From Nitratireductor sp. (lineage in GTDB: Bacteria; Pseudomonadota; Alphaproteobacteria; Rhizobiales; Rhizobiaceae), in contig JAGRLT010000124.1 of NCBI GenBank assembly GCA_020441665.1, positions 1 through 37,205 on the forward strand: DNA of 37,205 nt, written 5' to 3'. The position numbers and the translations under genes were made by a program. The first letter of the stretch is position 1, and the number at the start of each line of letters is the position of its first letter. The notes under the pieces are model-generated. The model was not told where the DNA came from. It made no database searches and saw only the letters and a program-made list of their open reading frames with translations. Shown here piece after piece: positions 10,512 through 17,236 of this stretch.

Positions 10512-10724
10512 ATGACCGACGCCAACGACAAGATCACCCCGCTGAGAAAGCCCGTCGACTGCCCCAATTGCGGCAAGCCGTCGAGCCGCGCCGACTATCC
10601 CTTCTGTTCCAGGCGCTGTGCCGATGTCGATCTCAACCGCTGGTTCTCCGGCGCCTATGCGATCCCCGCAAAGGACGGTGCGGATGAGGGTGGCGGCGAG
10701 GCCTCGGGCGGGGAAACCGACTGA
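10512..10724 (+). CDS. yacG: DNA gyrase inhibitor YacG (zinc-binding)
   Basis: This is a 70-residue zinc protein with the two-pair cysteine knuckle CPNC (residues 17-20) and CSRRC, followed by DVDLNRWFSGAYAIP, the diagnostic YacG sequence. E. coli YacG binds GyrB and inhibits gyrase. It begins 12 bp after maf. The last 15 residues are acidic and Gly-rich, as is common in the family. Confidence 0.95.
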   Translation: MTDANDKITPLRKPVDCPNCGKPSSRADYPFCSRRCADVDLNRWFSGAYAIPAKDGADEGGGEASGGETD

Positions 10725-10790
10725 AATCGCCGCATTCGGGAAGCTCGCGGCGGGTGCTGAAATTATTCCCGCAGGCCGCTGGTTAGCCAC

Positions 10791-10818
10791 TGGACAGGGG
10801 TGCGGCCAGACTCTATAA
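10791..10818 (+). promoter_or_regulatory. Probable sigma-70-type promoter of tRNA-Phe
   Basis: TGGACA (10791-10796) and CTATAA (10813-10818) are separated by 16 bases. They lie about 55 bp before the tRNA. Both hexamers are close to the housekeeping consensus; no experimental support is implied. Confidence 0.5.
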
Positions 10819-10873
10819 CCCGGCCAGTTTTCGCGGGCGGCCGCCAGGGCCTACCTCTTTTCCTGCGATCGAT

Positions 10874-10948
10874 GCCCGGGTAGCTCAGGGGTAGAGCAGC
10901 GGATTGAAAATCCGCGTGTCGGTGGTTCAAATCCGCCCCCGGGCACCA
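10874..10948 (+). tRNA. tRNA-Phe (anticodon GAA)
   Basis: A perfect 75-nt cloverleaf: acceptor GCCCGGG/CCCGGGC, D-arm GCTC/GAGC, anticodon stem GCGGA/TCCGC with loop TTGAAAA (GAA, phenylalanine), T-arm GGTGG/CCGCC, discriminator A and encoded CCA. It closes the conserved core block. The sequence after its 3' end turns AT-rich and accessory, as at many island integration sites. Confidence 0.98.
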
Positions 10949-11017
10949 GAAAATCCAATAAAAATAACAATTTAAAGAGATTGTGGCTTCCCGATATTTC
11001 TCGGAGCTACAAAGCTG

Positions 11018-11270
11018 CTACAACCCTACGAAGTGATTCAAGGTAGGCGGTGCTGTTTTCTTGGCTTCATTCTCCGCCAGTTGTTTCAGAATTTCCCGTC
11101 TCCGACGAACGTCTTCATCGGTTAGCCTTCTCATTCTCTCTAGCTCGTAGTTTCTCTTTTTCAACTTTAGGACCGATGGCCTGTGATCGTGTAGATGCAG
11201 GGGATAAATCATCACGTCCCTAAGATCGTCTTCAAGCATTTTTGATTTTGTAGCGAACTTCGAAGCGTAT
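11018..11270 (-). pseudogene. C-terminal remnant of an unknown gene cut by an IS3-type element
   Basis: From the IS edge at 11270 leftward, the minus strand is open for about 83 codons to a stop at 11018. It encodes a charged, helix-prone tail with ELERMRRLTDEDVRRRREIL and a final TLNHFVGL. I recognise no family. The longer open frame that continues to 11545 is only the reverse reading of the IS element. An internal Met (11238) could in principle start a 73-residue protein, but no ribosome-binding site is convincing. Its position between tRNA-Phe and an IS edge suggests a fragment left by island rearrangement. Confidence 0.45.
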
Positions 11271-11335
11271 TGACCTGCTCCCCTGAATGATCCTCGTTTT
11301 TCGGTTAGCCTGTTCCCCAACGAAGGAGACAGGCA

Positions 11336-11569
11336 ATGAAACGATCCAGGTTTTCCGATGAGCAGATCATCGGCATTTTGAAAGAGCATCAGGCGGGCAT
11401 GTCGGCCGCCGATCTGTGCCGCAGCTACCGACATGCCCGCAACATCATCGAGGAATGGAGGATCGACTACAATCTGCACCGACCGCATACGAGCCTCGAC
11501 GGGCTCACCCCGAACGAATTTGCAACCCGGTCCACAATGGACCACAACGTGAACAGGGCTAACTTATAA
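11336..11569 (+). pseudogene. Fused remnant of IS3 transposase OrfA (start) and OrfB (end)
   Basis: The 77-codon frame begins with MKRSRFSDEQIIGILKEHQ and AADLCR, the helix-turn-helix start of IS407-group OrfA. It then changes within a few codons to RNIIEEWRIDYNLHRPHTSL and GLTPNEFATRS, the C-terminus of OrfB. The whole DDE catalytic core, the programmed frameshift region and most of OrfA are absent. The deletion stayed in frame, so a chimeric peptide could still be made. A ribosome-binding site (AAGGAGACAGGCA) precedes the ATG. Confidence 0.88.
11393..11440. repeat. 13-bp perfect inverted repeat at the IS3 deletion junction
   Basis: GCGGGCATGTCGG (11393-11405) is exactly mirrored by CCGACATGCCCGC (11428-11440), with 22 bases between. 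The repeat spans the place where OrfA sequence changes to OrfB sequence, so it may mark how the internal deletion formed. Confidence 0.8.
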
Positions 11570-11684
11570 ACGCGGACAATTAGGGGAGCAGGTCACATCA
11601 GATGCCGGGACTGAACATCTAGGCCACTTGGCAAACGTGTCTTCAGCGCGTATCCATGAAAATGTACTTTCACATGAGGCAGGC

Positions 11685-12518
11685 ATGCCGGAGCAATCTT
11701 TCCTCGCACGTGTCCGGCGCAAGCTGCCCGAACTTCACCCGGCGGAGCGGCGGCTCGGCGATCTCGTTTGCGACTTTCCCGGTGAACTTGCCAGCTACTC
11801 GGCATCGGAACTCGCGGCATTGGCTGGTGTGTCGAACGCCACGGTGACCCGCTTCGTCAGACGACTGGGCTATGACTCCTACGAAGATGCCCGTCGGGAT
11901 GCCCGCGATGAAGCCAGCAGCGGTTCACGACTGTATCTGCAACAGAAGGGCAAAGAAGATCGGTCGGACCCCGAGAGCTTCCTGGAATCCGATATTCGCA
12001 ATCTGCGGGAAACGATCGGAGATGTTTCACGGCGTGAGATCGATCGATTGGCCGAGGCAATTCTCGGAGCGCGAAAGGTCTGGTGCGTCGGGTATCGCGC
12101 GTCGAACGCCCTCGCGAATTATATGCAATGGCAACTGCTTCAGGCGATTGAGGATGCAATTCCGGTGCCAGGCGGCGGCCAGACTATGGGCGAGCATGTC
12201 GCCCGGATGAATGAGCGGGATGTGGTGTTGTTGTTCGGACTTCGACGTCGCATCGCAGGTTTTTCCGAACTGAAAGACGCCATAGCGACCGCGGGTCCCC
12301 GGATTGCGCTGATCACCGACGAGGGGATGGCCGTGAACCACGATGTCAGTTGGCATTTCCGGTGCGCAACCCGCTCGTCGGGTCCGCTCTTCAGCCACGT
12401 CGCGGTCATGGCACTGATCGATTTGATTACCAACCGAACGATCGACATGGCAACCGAATCGGGCCGCCTGCGATTGCAGCAGATCGAAGGCTACAACGAC
12501 CTGTTGCGCGAGCTTTAG
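11685..12518 (+). CDS. MurR/RpiR family transcriptional regulator
   Basis: This 277-residue regulator has an N-terminal helix-turn-helix (about residues 38-62, SASELAALAGVSNATVTRFV, then RRLGYDSY) and a C-terminal SIS domain (about 115-255) of the kind that binds phosphosugars or other small ligands. It is followed after 185 bp by a TRAP transporter and racemase-like gene on the same strand, which makes it the likely local regulator of that cassette. I take the ATG at 11685, which follows CATGAGGCAGGC; a TTG at 11628 would add 19 residues with no family similarity. Third codon positions look less GC-biased than in the flanking core genes, consistent with transfer. The ligand is unknown. Confidence 0.9.
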   Translation: MPEQSFLARVRRKLPELHPAERRLGDLVCDFPGELASYSASELAALAGVSNATVTRFVRRLGYDSYEDARRDARDEASSGSRLYLQQKGKEDRSDPESFLESDIRNLRETIGDVSRREIDRLAEAILGARKVWCVGYRASNALANYMQWQLLQAIEDAIPVPGGGQTMGEHVARMNERDVVLLFGLRRRIAGFSELKDAIATAGPRIALITDEGMAVNHDVSWHFRCATRSSGPLFSHVAVMALIDLITNRTIDMATESGRLRLQQIEGYNDLLREL

Positions 12519-12703
12519 GCCGGCCTGCAGTTCAAACGCCCCGCCCCGCTGTGGTGAAGATTGCTGATATTCCTGGACCTTAGACGCTCTTGGAGGAGAA
12601 AATCACCTTTCGCACAAAAAAACATTTTGAGGTTCTGTAAAAATCTGTTTTCATGTCGATGTAGCCAAATTGTGACTCACGCTCGCCCTGTAAGGACATC
12701 GAT
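12519..12703. promoter_or_regulatory. Upstream region of the TRAP transporter genes
   Basis: This 185-bp gap is AT-rich in its middle (12600-12670) and must hold the promoter of the transporter operon. A weak TTGAGG hexamer near 12630 is the best -35 candidate, with no clear -10. The ribosome-binding site GTAAGGA precedes the ATG at 12704. No clear operator palindrome was found. Confidence 0.4.
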
Positions 12704-13732
12704 ATGCGCTCAATCCTCGCCACCACCGCTCTGATCTGCCTATCGCAGGCCGCCGCCGCCGAGACCATCTCGCTCCGCGTGCTCGGCCAGCCCGTCGGAT
12801 CGGGGCTGATCCAGCAGCAGAGGGAACAGCCTTTCTTTGAGAACCTCGCCGAAAACTCCGGTCTCGACGTCCAAGTCGAATATCTGCCCGTCGACGTTGC
12901 CGGCATTCCCGACAATGACGGAATGCGCGTCATCCGCACCGGGTTGTTCGACATCGTATCATTCCGCGGTTCGCAGGTAAGCCGCGATGAACCCACAATG
13001 CTGGGCCTCGACCTGGTCGGTCTGAACCCAGACTTCGAGAGCGGCAGGACCCATACCGAAGCCTTCCTGCCGGTGGTCGATGCTGCCGTCCGGCGTCAAT
13101 TCAACTCAAAGGTTCTCGGCGTCTGGCCTGCCGGGCCCCAGGTGATCTTCTGCAAACCCGAGATCAGCGGCCTGTCCGATCTTGAAGGTCTGAAAGTTCG
13201 TGTCGGGGATCAATCTGCCGCCGCATTCGTCGGACAATTCGGCGCAACGGGCATTCCGTTGCCGTTCGGCGAGGTGCAGCAATCGCTGGCCCGCGGGGTT
13301 GTGGATTGCGCGATCACTGGTCCTTCGTCGGCAAATTCCGCCGGATGGCCAGAAGTCACCACGACGGTACTGCCAATCGCCCTGCAACTGGCGATGAACG
13401 GCTATGCCATCAACCTCGATAGCTGGAATAAGATGGACGGCGAGCAGCAGGAGAAGTTGCAAGCTGCCATCGACACGTTGGTCGAAGATATATGGGCTTA
13501 CTCGGAGGAACTCTATCAGGATGCGATGAACTGCAACACCGGACAAGAGTCCTGTGAACACGGCACGGCCTATTCCCTAAAGAGCGTTCCTGTCTCGGAG
13601 GCCGATCTGAAGGCGGTGTCTGATGCGCTGGCCGGATCGTCGCTCCCCGCCTGGACTCAGCAATGCAATGCGGTCAACGCAAGCTGCGAGGCCGACTGGA
13701 TGGCATCGGTCGGCGTGCAACTCGGCCTGTAA
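12704..13732 (+). CDS. TRAP transporter substrate-binding protein (DctP family)
   Basis: This is a 342-residue periplasmic solute receptor. Residues 1-19 form a Sec signal peptide ending in QAAAA before ETIS. The family core is visible: DGMRVIRTGLFDIVSF, the conserved DLEGLKVRV segment whose Arg normally binds a substrate carboxylate, and PFGEVQQSLARGVVDCAITG. The C-terminal part contains four cysteines in two short pairs (NCNTGQESC and QCNAVNASC), which could form disulfides in the periplasm and are not general for DctP. It heads a dctP-dctQ-dctM-racemase operon. The ligand is probably a carboxylate or a related small acid, but which one is not predictable. Confidence 0.92.
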   Translation: MRSILATTALICLSQAAAAETISLRVLGQPVGSGLIQQQREQPFFENLAENSGLDVQVEYLPVDVAGIPDNDGMRVIRTGLFDIVSFRGSQVSRDEPTMLGLDLVGLNPDFESGRTHTEAFLPVVDAAVRRQFNSKVLGVWPAGPQVIFCKPEISGLSDLEGLKVRVGDQSAAAFVGQFGATGIPLPFGEVQQSLARGVVDCAITGPSSANSAGWPEVTTTVLPIALQLAMNGYAINLDSWNKMDGEQQEKLQAAIDTLVEDIWAYSEELYQDAMNCNTGQESCEHGTAYSLKSVPVSEADLKAVSDALAGSSLPAWTQQCNAVNASCEADWMASVGVQLGL

Positions 13733-13759
13733 GGCTCTCTGAAGGGGAGGAGCGCACCC

Positions 13760-14317
13760 ATGAAGACGTATTCGCGGATCTGCGCAGTCGTCTTCGGCCT
13801 GATGATGACGGCGCTTTGCGTCGTCATCGCGGTCGAGACTGTTTTGCGCAAGCTCTTGAACCACTCACTTGCCGGCGTCGATGAACTCTCTGGATATGCC
13901 ATTGCGATTGGTGCGCCCCTCTGCTTCGCCATCGCCACGGTGGAGCGGAGCCATATCCGGATCAATCTGTTGCACATGCGGATGCCCAATGGCGCACAGG
14001 CGATCTTGAATCTTTTGTCCGCTGTGACCCTAGCGGCGTTGTCCATCTTCCTCGCTGTGTTCACCGTCCGCACCGTACAGGAGACCCAGATGTTTGGCTC
14101 TGTGGCGCAAACGCCATGGATGACGCCCCTGATCTGGCCGCAGTTGGCGTGGATGATCAGCATGGGGATCTTCACGCTTTCCACAATATTGCTTGCGGTT
14201 CGTGCACTGGTGTTGGCGTTCCGCCGGGACACCTACGCGCTGGCCCGAGAATTTGCGCCTGAAGCCGTTGAAGATGAGTTGGAAGCCGAGCTTTCCGACA
14301 TGGAGGCCCGGACATGA
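13760..14317 (+). CDS. TRAP transporter small permease (DctQ family)
   Basis: This 185-residue integral membrane protein has four predicted helices (about residues 8-30, 45-65, 90-112 and 130-155) and the DELSGYAIAIGAPLCFA segment typical of DctQ, followed by the conserved VERSHIRINLL. A charged cytoplasmic tail ends the protein. GGGGAGGAG precedes the ATG at 13760. Its last four bases overlap the dctM start (ATGA), so the two membrane subunits are probably translationally coupled and made in equal amounts. Confidence 0.93.
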   Translation: MKTYSRICAVVFGLMMTALCVVIAVETVLRKLLNHSLAGVDELSGYAIAIGAPLCFAIATVERSHIRINLLHMRMPNGAQAILNLLSAVTLAALSIFLAVFTVRTVQETQMFGSVAQTPWMTPLIWPQLAWMISMGIFTLSTILLAVRALVLAFRRDTYALAREFAPEAVEDELEAELSDMEART

Positions 14318-15615
14318 GCATCATGGTCATACTCTCCGGCTTCCTGGTAATGCTCTTTCTGATGTTTCTGTCGGTGCCGGTCGCCGTATCGATTCTCGCT
14401 GTCGCGGGCATCGGAGGGTATCTCGCCTATGGCATGCCGCTGGTCGAAACCATGGGTGGTGTCGTCTGGGGTACGCTTAACAACCCGGTCATGACAGCGA
14501 TCCCGCTCTTCATGCTGCTCGGAGAATTGCTGCTACGTGGCGGCATCGCCGATCGAATGTTCGACACGCTGGCGGTTTGGCTTGGACGGCTGCCCGGCGG
14601 GCTCTTGCACACCAACATCGGCACGTGCGCGCTATTCTCCGCCACGTCCGGCTCCTCTGTTGCGACCGCAGCAACCGTCGGCACTATCGCCCTTCCTGCC
14701 CTGGCAGAGCGCGAGTACCCTGTTCGCCCGGCGCTTGGCACCCTCTCTGCCGGCGGTACGCTCGGGATCCTGATTCCGCCATCTGTCAATCTCCTGGTCT
14801 ACGGCTCTCTGGCCAATGTTTCGGTCGGACAGTTGTTCATCGCCGGAATTCTACCCGGTATCGTGCTCACGCTCCTGTTTTCGGCCTATGTCGCTGTCAG
14901 CTATCCCGATGCAGGCCGCAACTCTAACGTACCCGACGTATCGAAAGCAGAGAAACGCCGTCTTCTGCGCCACCTTATTCCTCCTGCGGTAATCTTTGGC
15001 ATCGTCATGGGCTCGATATATGGCGGCCTGGCTACACCTACGGAAAGCGCGGCGCTCGGCGTCATTGCCGCCTTCTACTTCGTCTGGAAGAAAGGCCGGC
15101 TGAACTGGCACCTCTTGGAGAACTGCTTCATTCAGTCGGCCCGAACCTCGGGGATGGTGATTCTGGTGATCGTCTGCGCGCTGCTGCTGAACGTGACTTT
15201 GTCGATGACCGGTGGCACTCAGGCTGTCACGCGTTGGGTGACTGGGCTGGGCCTCTCACAGACCATGCTGCTCCTTCTGTTGGTGGTCTTCTATGTCATT
15301 CTCGGCATGTTCATGGACGCAATGTCGATGCTGATCCTGACCGTGCCAATCGCTGTTCCAATGGTGACAGCGCTCGGTGTTGATCCAGTCTGGTTCGGCG
15401 TCTTCGTCGTAGTCATGTGCGAAATCGGTCTTATTACCCCGCCCGTCGGCATGAACCTCTTTGTTGTTCAAGGGGTGCGAAAGGGCGGTGGCGATTTCAA
15501 CGACGTGATCCGCGGCGCAACGCCCTTCGTGATTATCATGATCATCTTTGCCGGTTTGCTGGTCGCCGTTCCGCAAATCGCCATGCTGCTGCCCGATATG
15601 GCGGCGGGGCGCTGA
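14314..15615 (+). CDS. TRAP transporter large permease (DctM family)
   Basis: The 433-residue subunit is the transport-catalysing component, using the sodium or proton gradient. It has 11-12 hydrophobic helices and the family motifs PLFMLLGELLLRGGIADRMF, FSATSGSSVATAATVGTIA, GILIPPSVNLLVYG, GGLATPTESAALGV and EIGLITPPVGMNLFVVQG. The length and motif order are normal, so the transporter appears intact. Only one base separates its stop from the ATG of the racemase-like gene. Confidence 0.95.
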   Translation: MSIMVILSGFLVMLFLMFLSVPVAVSILAVAGIGGYLAYGMPLVETMGGVVWGTLNNPVMTAIPLFMLLGELLLRGGIADRMFDTLAVWLGRLPGGLLHTNIGTCALFSATSGSSVATAATVGTIALPALAEREYPVRPALGTLSAGGTLGILIPPSVNLLVYGSLANVSVGQLFIAGILPGIVLTLLFSAYVAVSYPDAGRNSNVPDVSKAEKRRLLRHLIPPAVIFGIVMGSIYGGLATPTESAALGVIAAFYFVWKKGRLNWHLLENCFIQSARTSGMVILVIVCALLLNVTLSMTGGTQAVTRWVTGLGLSQTMLLLLLVVFYVILGMFMDAMSMLILTVPIAVPMVTALGVDPVWFGVFVVVMCEIGLITPPVGMNLFVVQGVRKGGGDFNDVIRGATPFVIIMIIFAGLLVAVPQIAMLLPDMAAGR

Positions 15616-15616
15616 C

Positions 15617-16315
15617 ATGGAAACTGCCTTGTCGATCCAAACCGAGAACCTCACTGCCCAGCGACGAATCCTCGTTGTAAACCCGAATGGGAGCCCTGAA
15701 GTTACCCGGCTGATCTCAGACACCGCAACGGCCGTACTGCACCCCTCGACGGCCGTACGAGTGCTGCATCCCGAAGGCAGCCCGCGCTCGATCGAAACCC
15801 GCGCGGATCGGAGACGGGCGGAGCCGCTTGCGCTTGACTTGCTGTCGCGACATCGCGACTTTGATGCCTACGTCATGGCCTGTTTCGATGACATAGCGAT
15901 TGAAAGCGGTCGCCGGTTTCTGGGTGCGCCGATCGTCTGCGCAGCCGAAGCGGCGATCTCCGTAGCCCGGATGTTTGCCACCCGCATCGCAATCGTTACA
16001 ACGGTAGAAACAATGGTGCCCGGCATCCGTTCGCTCATCGCATCGCTTGGCGCCGAGAAGGTTTGCACTGTTCGCGCCGCTGGAATTGGAGTTGCCTCTG
16101 CCGCCGCCGGCGGCGCGGAGATAGACCGCAAAATTGATGAAACGATCGAGAACGCACGTAGTTTCGATGGTGCCGGGGCGATCATATTGGGATCCGGCGG
16201 ACTGACCGGTCGGGCTGGAGCGCTTTCTCTGCGTCACGGTCTCCCAGTGATCGATAGCATTGAGGCAGCTCTGGCCATGGCCGAGTTGGGAGCGCGATTG
16301 CGACCCAAGAAATAG
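15617..16315 (+). CDS. Asp/Glu/hydantoin racemase-family protein with second catalytic Cys replaced by Ser
   Basis: The 232-residue protein has the hydantoin/allantoin-racemase type layout: an RILVVNPNGSPEVT N-terminus, the first catalytic-loop cysteine Cys89 in YVMACFDD, PIVCAAEAAISVARM, and the C-terminal loop AIILGSGGLTGRA. In racemases of this family that last loop normally reads LGCAG, with the cysteine acting as the second acid/base. Here the codon is TCC (Ser193). Cofactor-independent two-base racemisation may therefore be lost or changed. It is the last gene of the TRAP operon, one base after dctM, so it probably acts on the imported compound. Alternatives include an isomerase or a decarboxylase-like activity. 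Confidence 0.87.
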   Translation: METALSIQTENLTAQRRILVVNPNGSPEVTRLISDTATAVLHPSTAVRVLHPEGSPRSIETRADRRRAEPLALDLLSRHRDFDAYVMACFDDIAIESGRRFLGAPIVCAAEAAISVARMFATRIAIVTTVETMVPGIRSLIASLGAEKVCTVRAAGIGVASAAAGGAEIDRKIDETIENARSFDGAGAIILGSGGLTGRAGALSLRHGLPVIDSIEAALAMAELGARLRPKK

Positions 16316-16362
16316 ATTGGTGGGACCGATTTCAGAACTCACAGGCAAGCTTGCGCGTCAAC

Positions 16363-16397
16363 GGCGGCGCAAAATCCGGCCGCGGGGCGGCGCAAAA
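16363..16397. repeat. Two direct repeats GGCGGCGCAAAA, possible IS21-family terminus
   Basis: GGCGGCGCAAAA occurs at 16363-16374 and again at 16386-16397. Tandem copies of such a motif resemble the multiple terminal repeats at the ends of rhizobial IS21-family elements. No istA or istB sequence is present, so this would be an orphan end. Confidence 0.35.
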
Positions 16398-16425
16398 ATG
16401 CCGTTATGAGGCTGACTCCGAGGCG

Positions 16426-16454
16426 TCAACGTTTCGGCTTGTCGTAAACGTTGA
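16426..16454. repeat. 9-bp inverted repeat between IS remnants
   Basis: TCAACGTTT (16426-16434) pairs perfectly with AAACGTTGA (16446-16454) across an 11-base loop. It lies between the possible IS21 end and the IS3 fragment; it has no T-tract and is not a clear terminator. Confidence 0.5.
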
Positions 16455-16509
16455 GGTGAGGTGTCGTTGCCCTTGCACGCGATGCGTGTGTACGGGGTCT
16501 TCCGCTTTC

Positions 16510-16720
16510 GCTTGACCCGGATCGCCAGACACTCCCGGCTGAACTCGTCGAGGATGTTCAAGGTTCGCAACACCTTGCCGTCATCCCTGCGGCAATGCAC
16601 AAAGTCATGGCTCCAGACATGGTTGCTACTCTCGGGCCGGAGACGGACGCATGAACCGTCATTCAACCAGAGCCGCCCCTTCTTCGGCTGTCTCGCCGGC
16701 ACCTTCAGCCCCTGCTCTTC
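16510..16720 (-). pseudogene. IS3-family transposase OrfB internal fragment
   Basis: The minus strand encodes EQGLKVPARQPKKGRLWLND, then SCVRLRPESSNHVWSHDFV and LNILDEFSRECLAIRVKRK. This is the start of the DDE domain of IS407-group OrfB, with the first catalytic Asp in HDFV and the second in ILDEFSRECL. Similarity stops abruptly after RVKRK and before EQGL, so both sides are truncated and no functional transposase remains. It lies in the opposite orientation to the deleted IS3 element at 11271-11595, and together they bracket the RpiR-TRAP-racemase genes. Confidence 0.85.
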
Positions 16721-16789
16721 GTAGCTTTCTTGGTCGGCCTTGTTGGCGGGGTTTGCTGGATCGCATCGCCCGTTGAGCTTCGGCCCGAC

Positions 16790-17236
16790 CTATTCCTCTG
16801 CGATGTCCTCCGCCCACAGTTCCGGCTTCTCCGCGATGAAGCGGTTCATCAGCGCGATGCAGTCGGCATCGTCGGCAACGACCACTTCAACGCCGCGCGA
16901 TCGCAGGAACTCCTCATTGCCGCCGAAATTCTTCGTGTCCCCGATCACGACACGGGGAATGCCGAACTGGACGATCGTGCCCGAGCACATCATGCAGGGG
17001 GAGAGGGAGGTATACAGCACCGTGTCGCGATAGCTCTTCTGGCGCCCGGCCTTCCTCAGCGCATCCATTTCGCCATGGGCGATCGGATCACCCTTCTGGA
17101 CCCGCTGGTTGCGACCTTGCGAGACCACTTTCCCGTCGCGGGCAAGAACCGATCCGATCGGGCAGCCGCCCTCCTCAAAGCCTGCCCTGGCCTCCTCATA
17201 GGCAATTTTCAAAAGGCGTTTGTCGTCCTCGGTCAT
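16790..17236 (-). CDS. Cytosine deaminase, fungal FCY1-like nucleoside deaminase family
   Basis: This 148-residue zinc enzyme belongs to the CDA fold. Zinc ligands and base are His54 and Glu56 (HGEMDAL) and Cys81/Cys84 (SPCMMC). Unlike TadA or guanine deaminases, it follows yeast cytosine deaminase FCY1 closely to the end: an Asn in GRNQRVQKG before the HxE motif, LYTSLSPCMMCSGTIV, FGIPRVVIGDTKNF, RGVEVVVADDADC and the terminal PELWAEDI, which matches the yeast DWFEDI gate whose Asp binds cytosine. It likely converts cytosine to uracil. GAGGG precedes the ATG. It is divergent from a RutR-type regulator, which fits pyrimidine salvage or degradation. A related pyrimidine base as substrate is possible. 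Confidence 0.85.
   Translation of the reverse strand: MTEDDKRLLKIAYEEARAGFEEGGCPIGSVLARDGKVVSQGRNQRVQKGDPIAHGEMDALRKAGRQKSYRDTVLYTSLSPCMMCSGTIVQFGIPRVVIGDTKNFGGNEEFLRSRGVEVVVADDADCIALMNRFIAEKPELWAEDIAEE

Larger units (their letters stand above)
11271..11595 (+). mobile_element. Internally deleted IS3-family element (IS407-like), 325 bp, both ends intact
   Basis: The left end is TGACCTGCTCCCCTGAATGA at 11271 and the right end, read inward on the minus strand from 11595, is TGACCTGCTCCCCTAATTGT, giving a 14-bp perfect terminal inverted repeat. Between them one frame (11336-11569) joins the start of OrfA to the end of OrfB, so most of the usual 1.2-kb interior is missing. The element cannot encode a transposase, but with intact ends it could be mobilised in trans. 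The five bases on each side (CGTAT and CATCA) do not match, so no target duplication is seen. Confidence 0.85.

Noticed and set aside
11018-11545. 175-codon minus-strand frame reading through the IS3 element
   Set aside because: Its first half is the reverse reading of the IS. Only the part left of 11270 can be original coding sequence.
16426-16454. Integron attC site
   Set aside because: The inverted repeat has AAC/GTT-containing arms, but it lacks the paired core sites and typical length, and no integrase or gene cassettes are nearby.
10874-16790. Second copy of the tRNA-Phe 3' end as an island attachment site
   Set aside because: I looked for a repeat of the CCGCCCCCGGGCACCA end to the right and did not see one, and there is no integrase gene. 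The block is better explained by IS activity.
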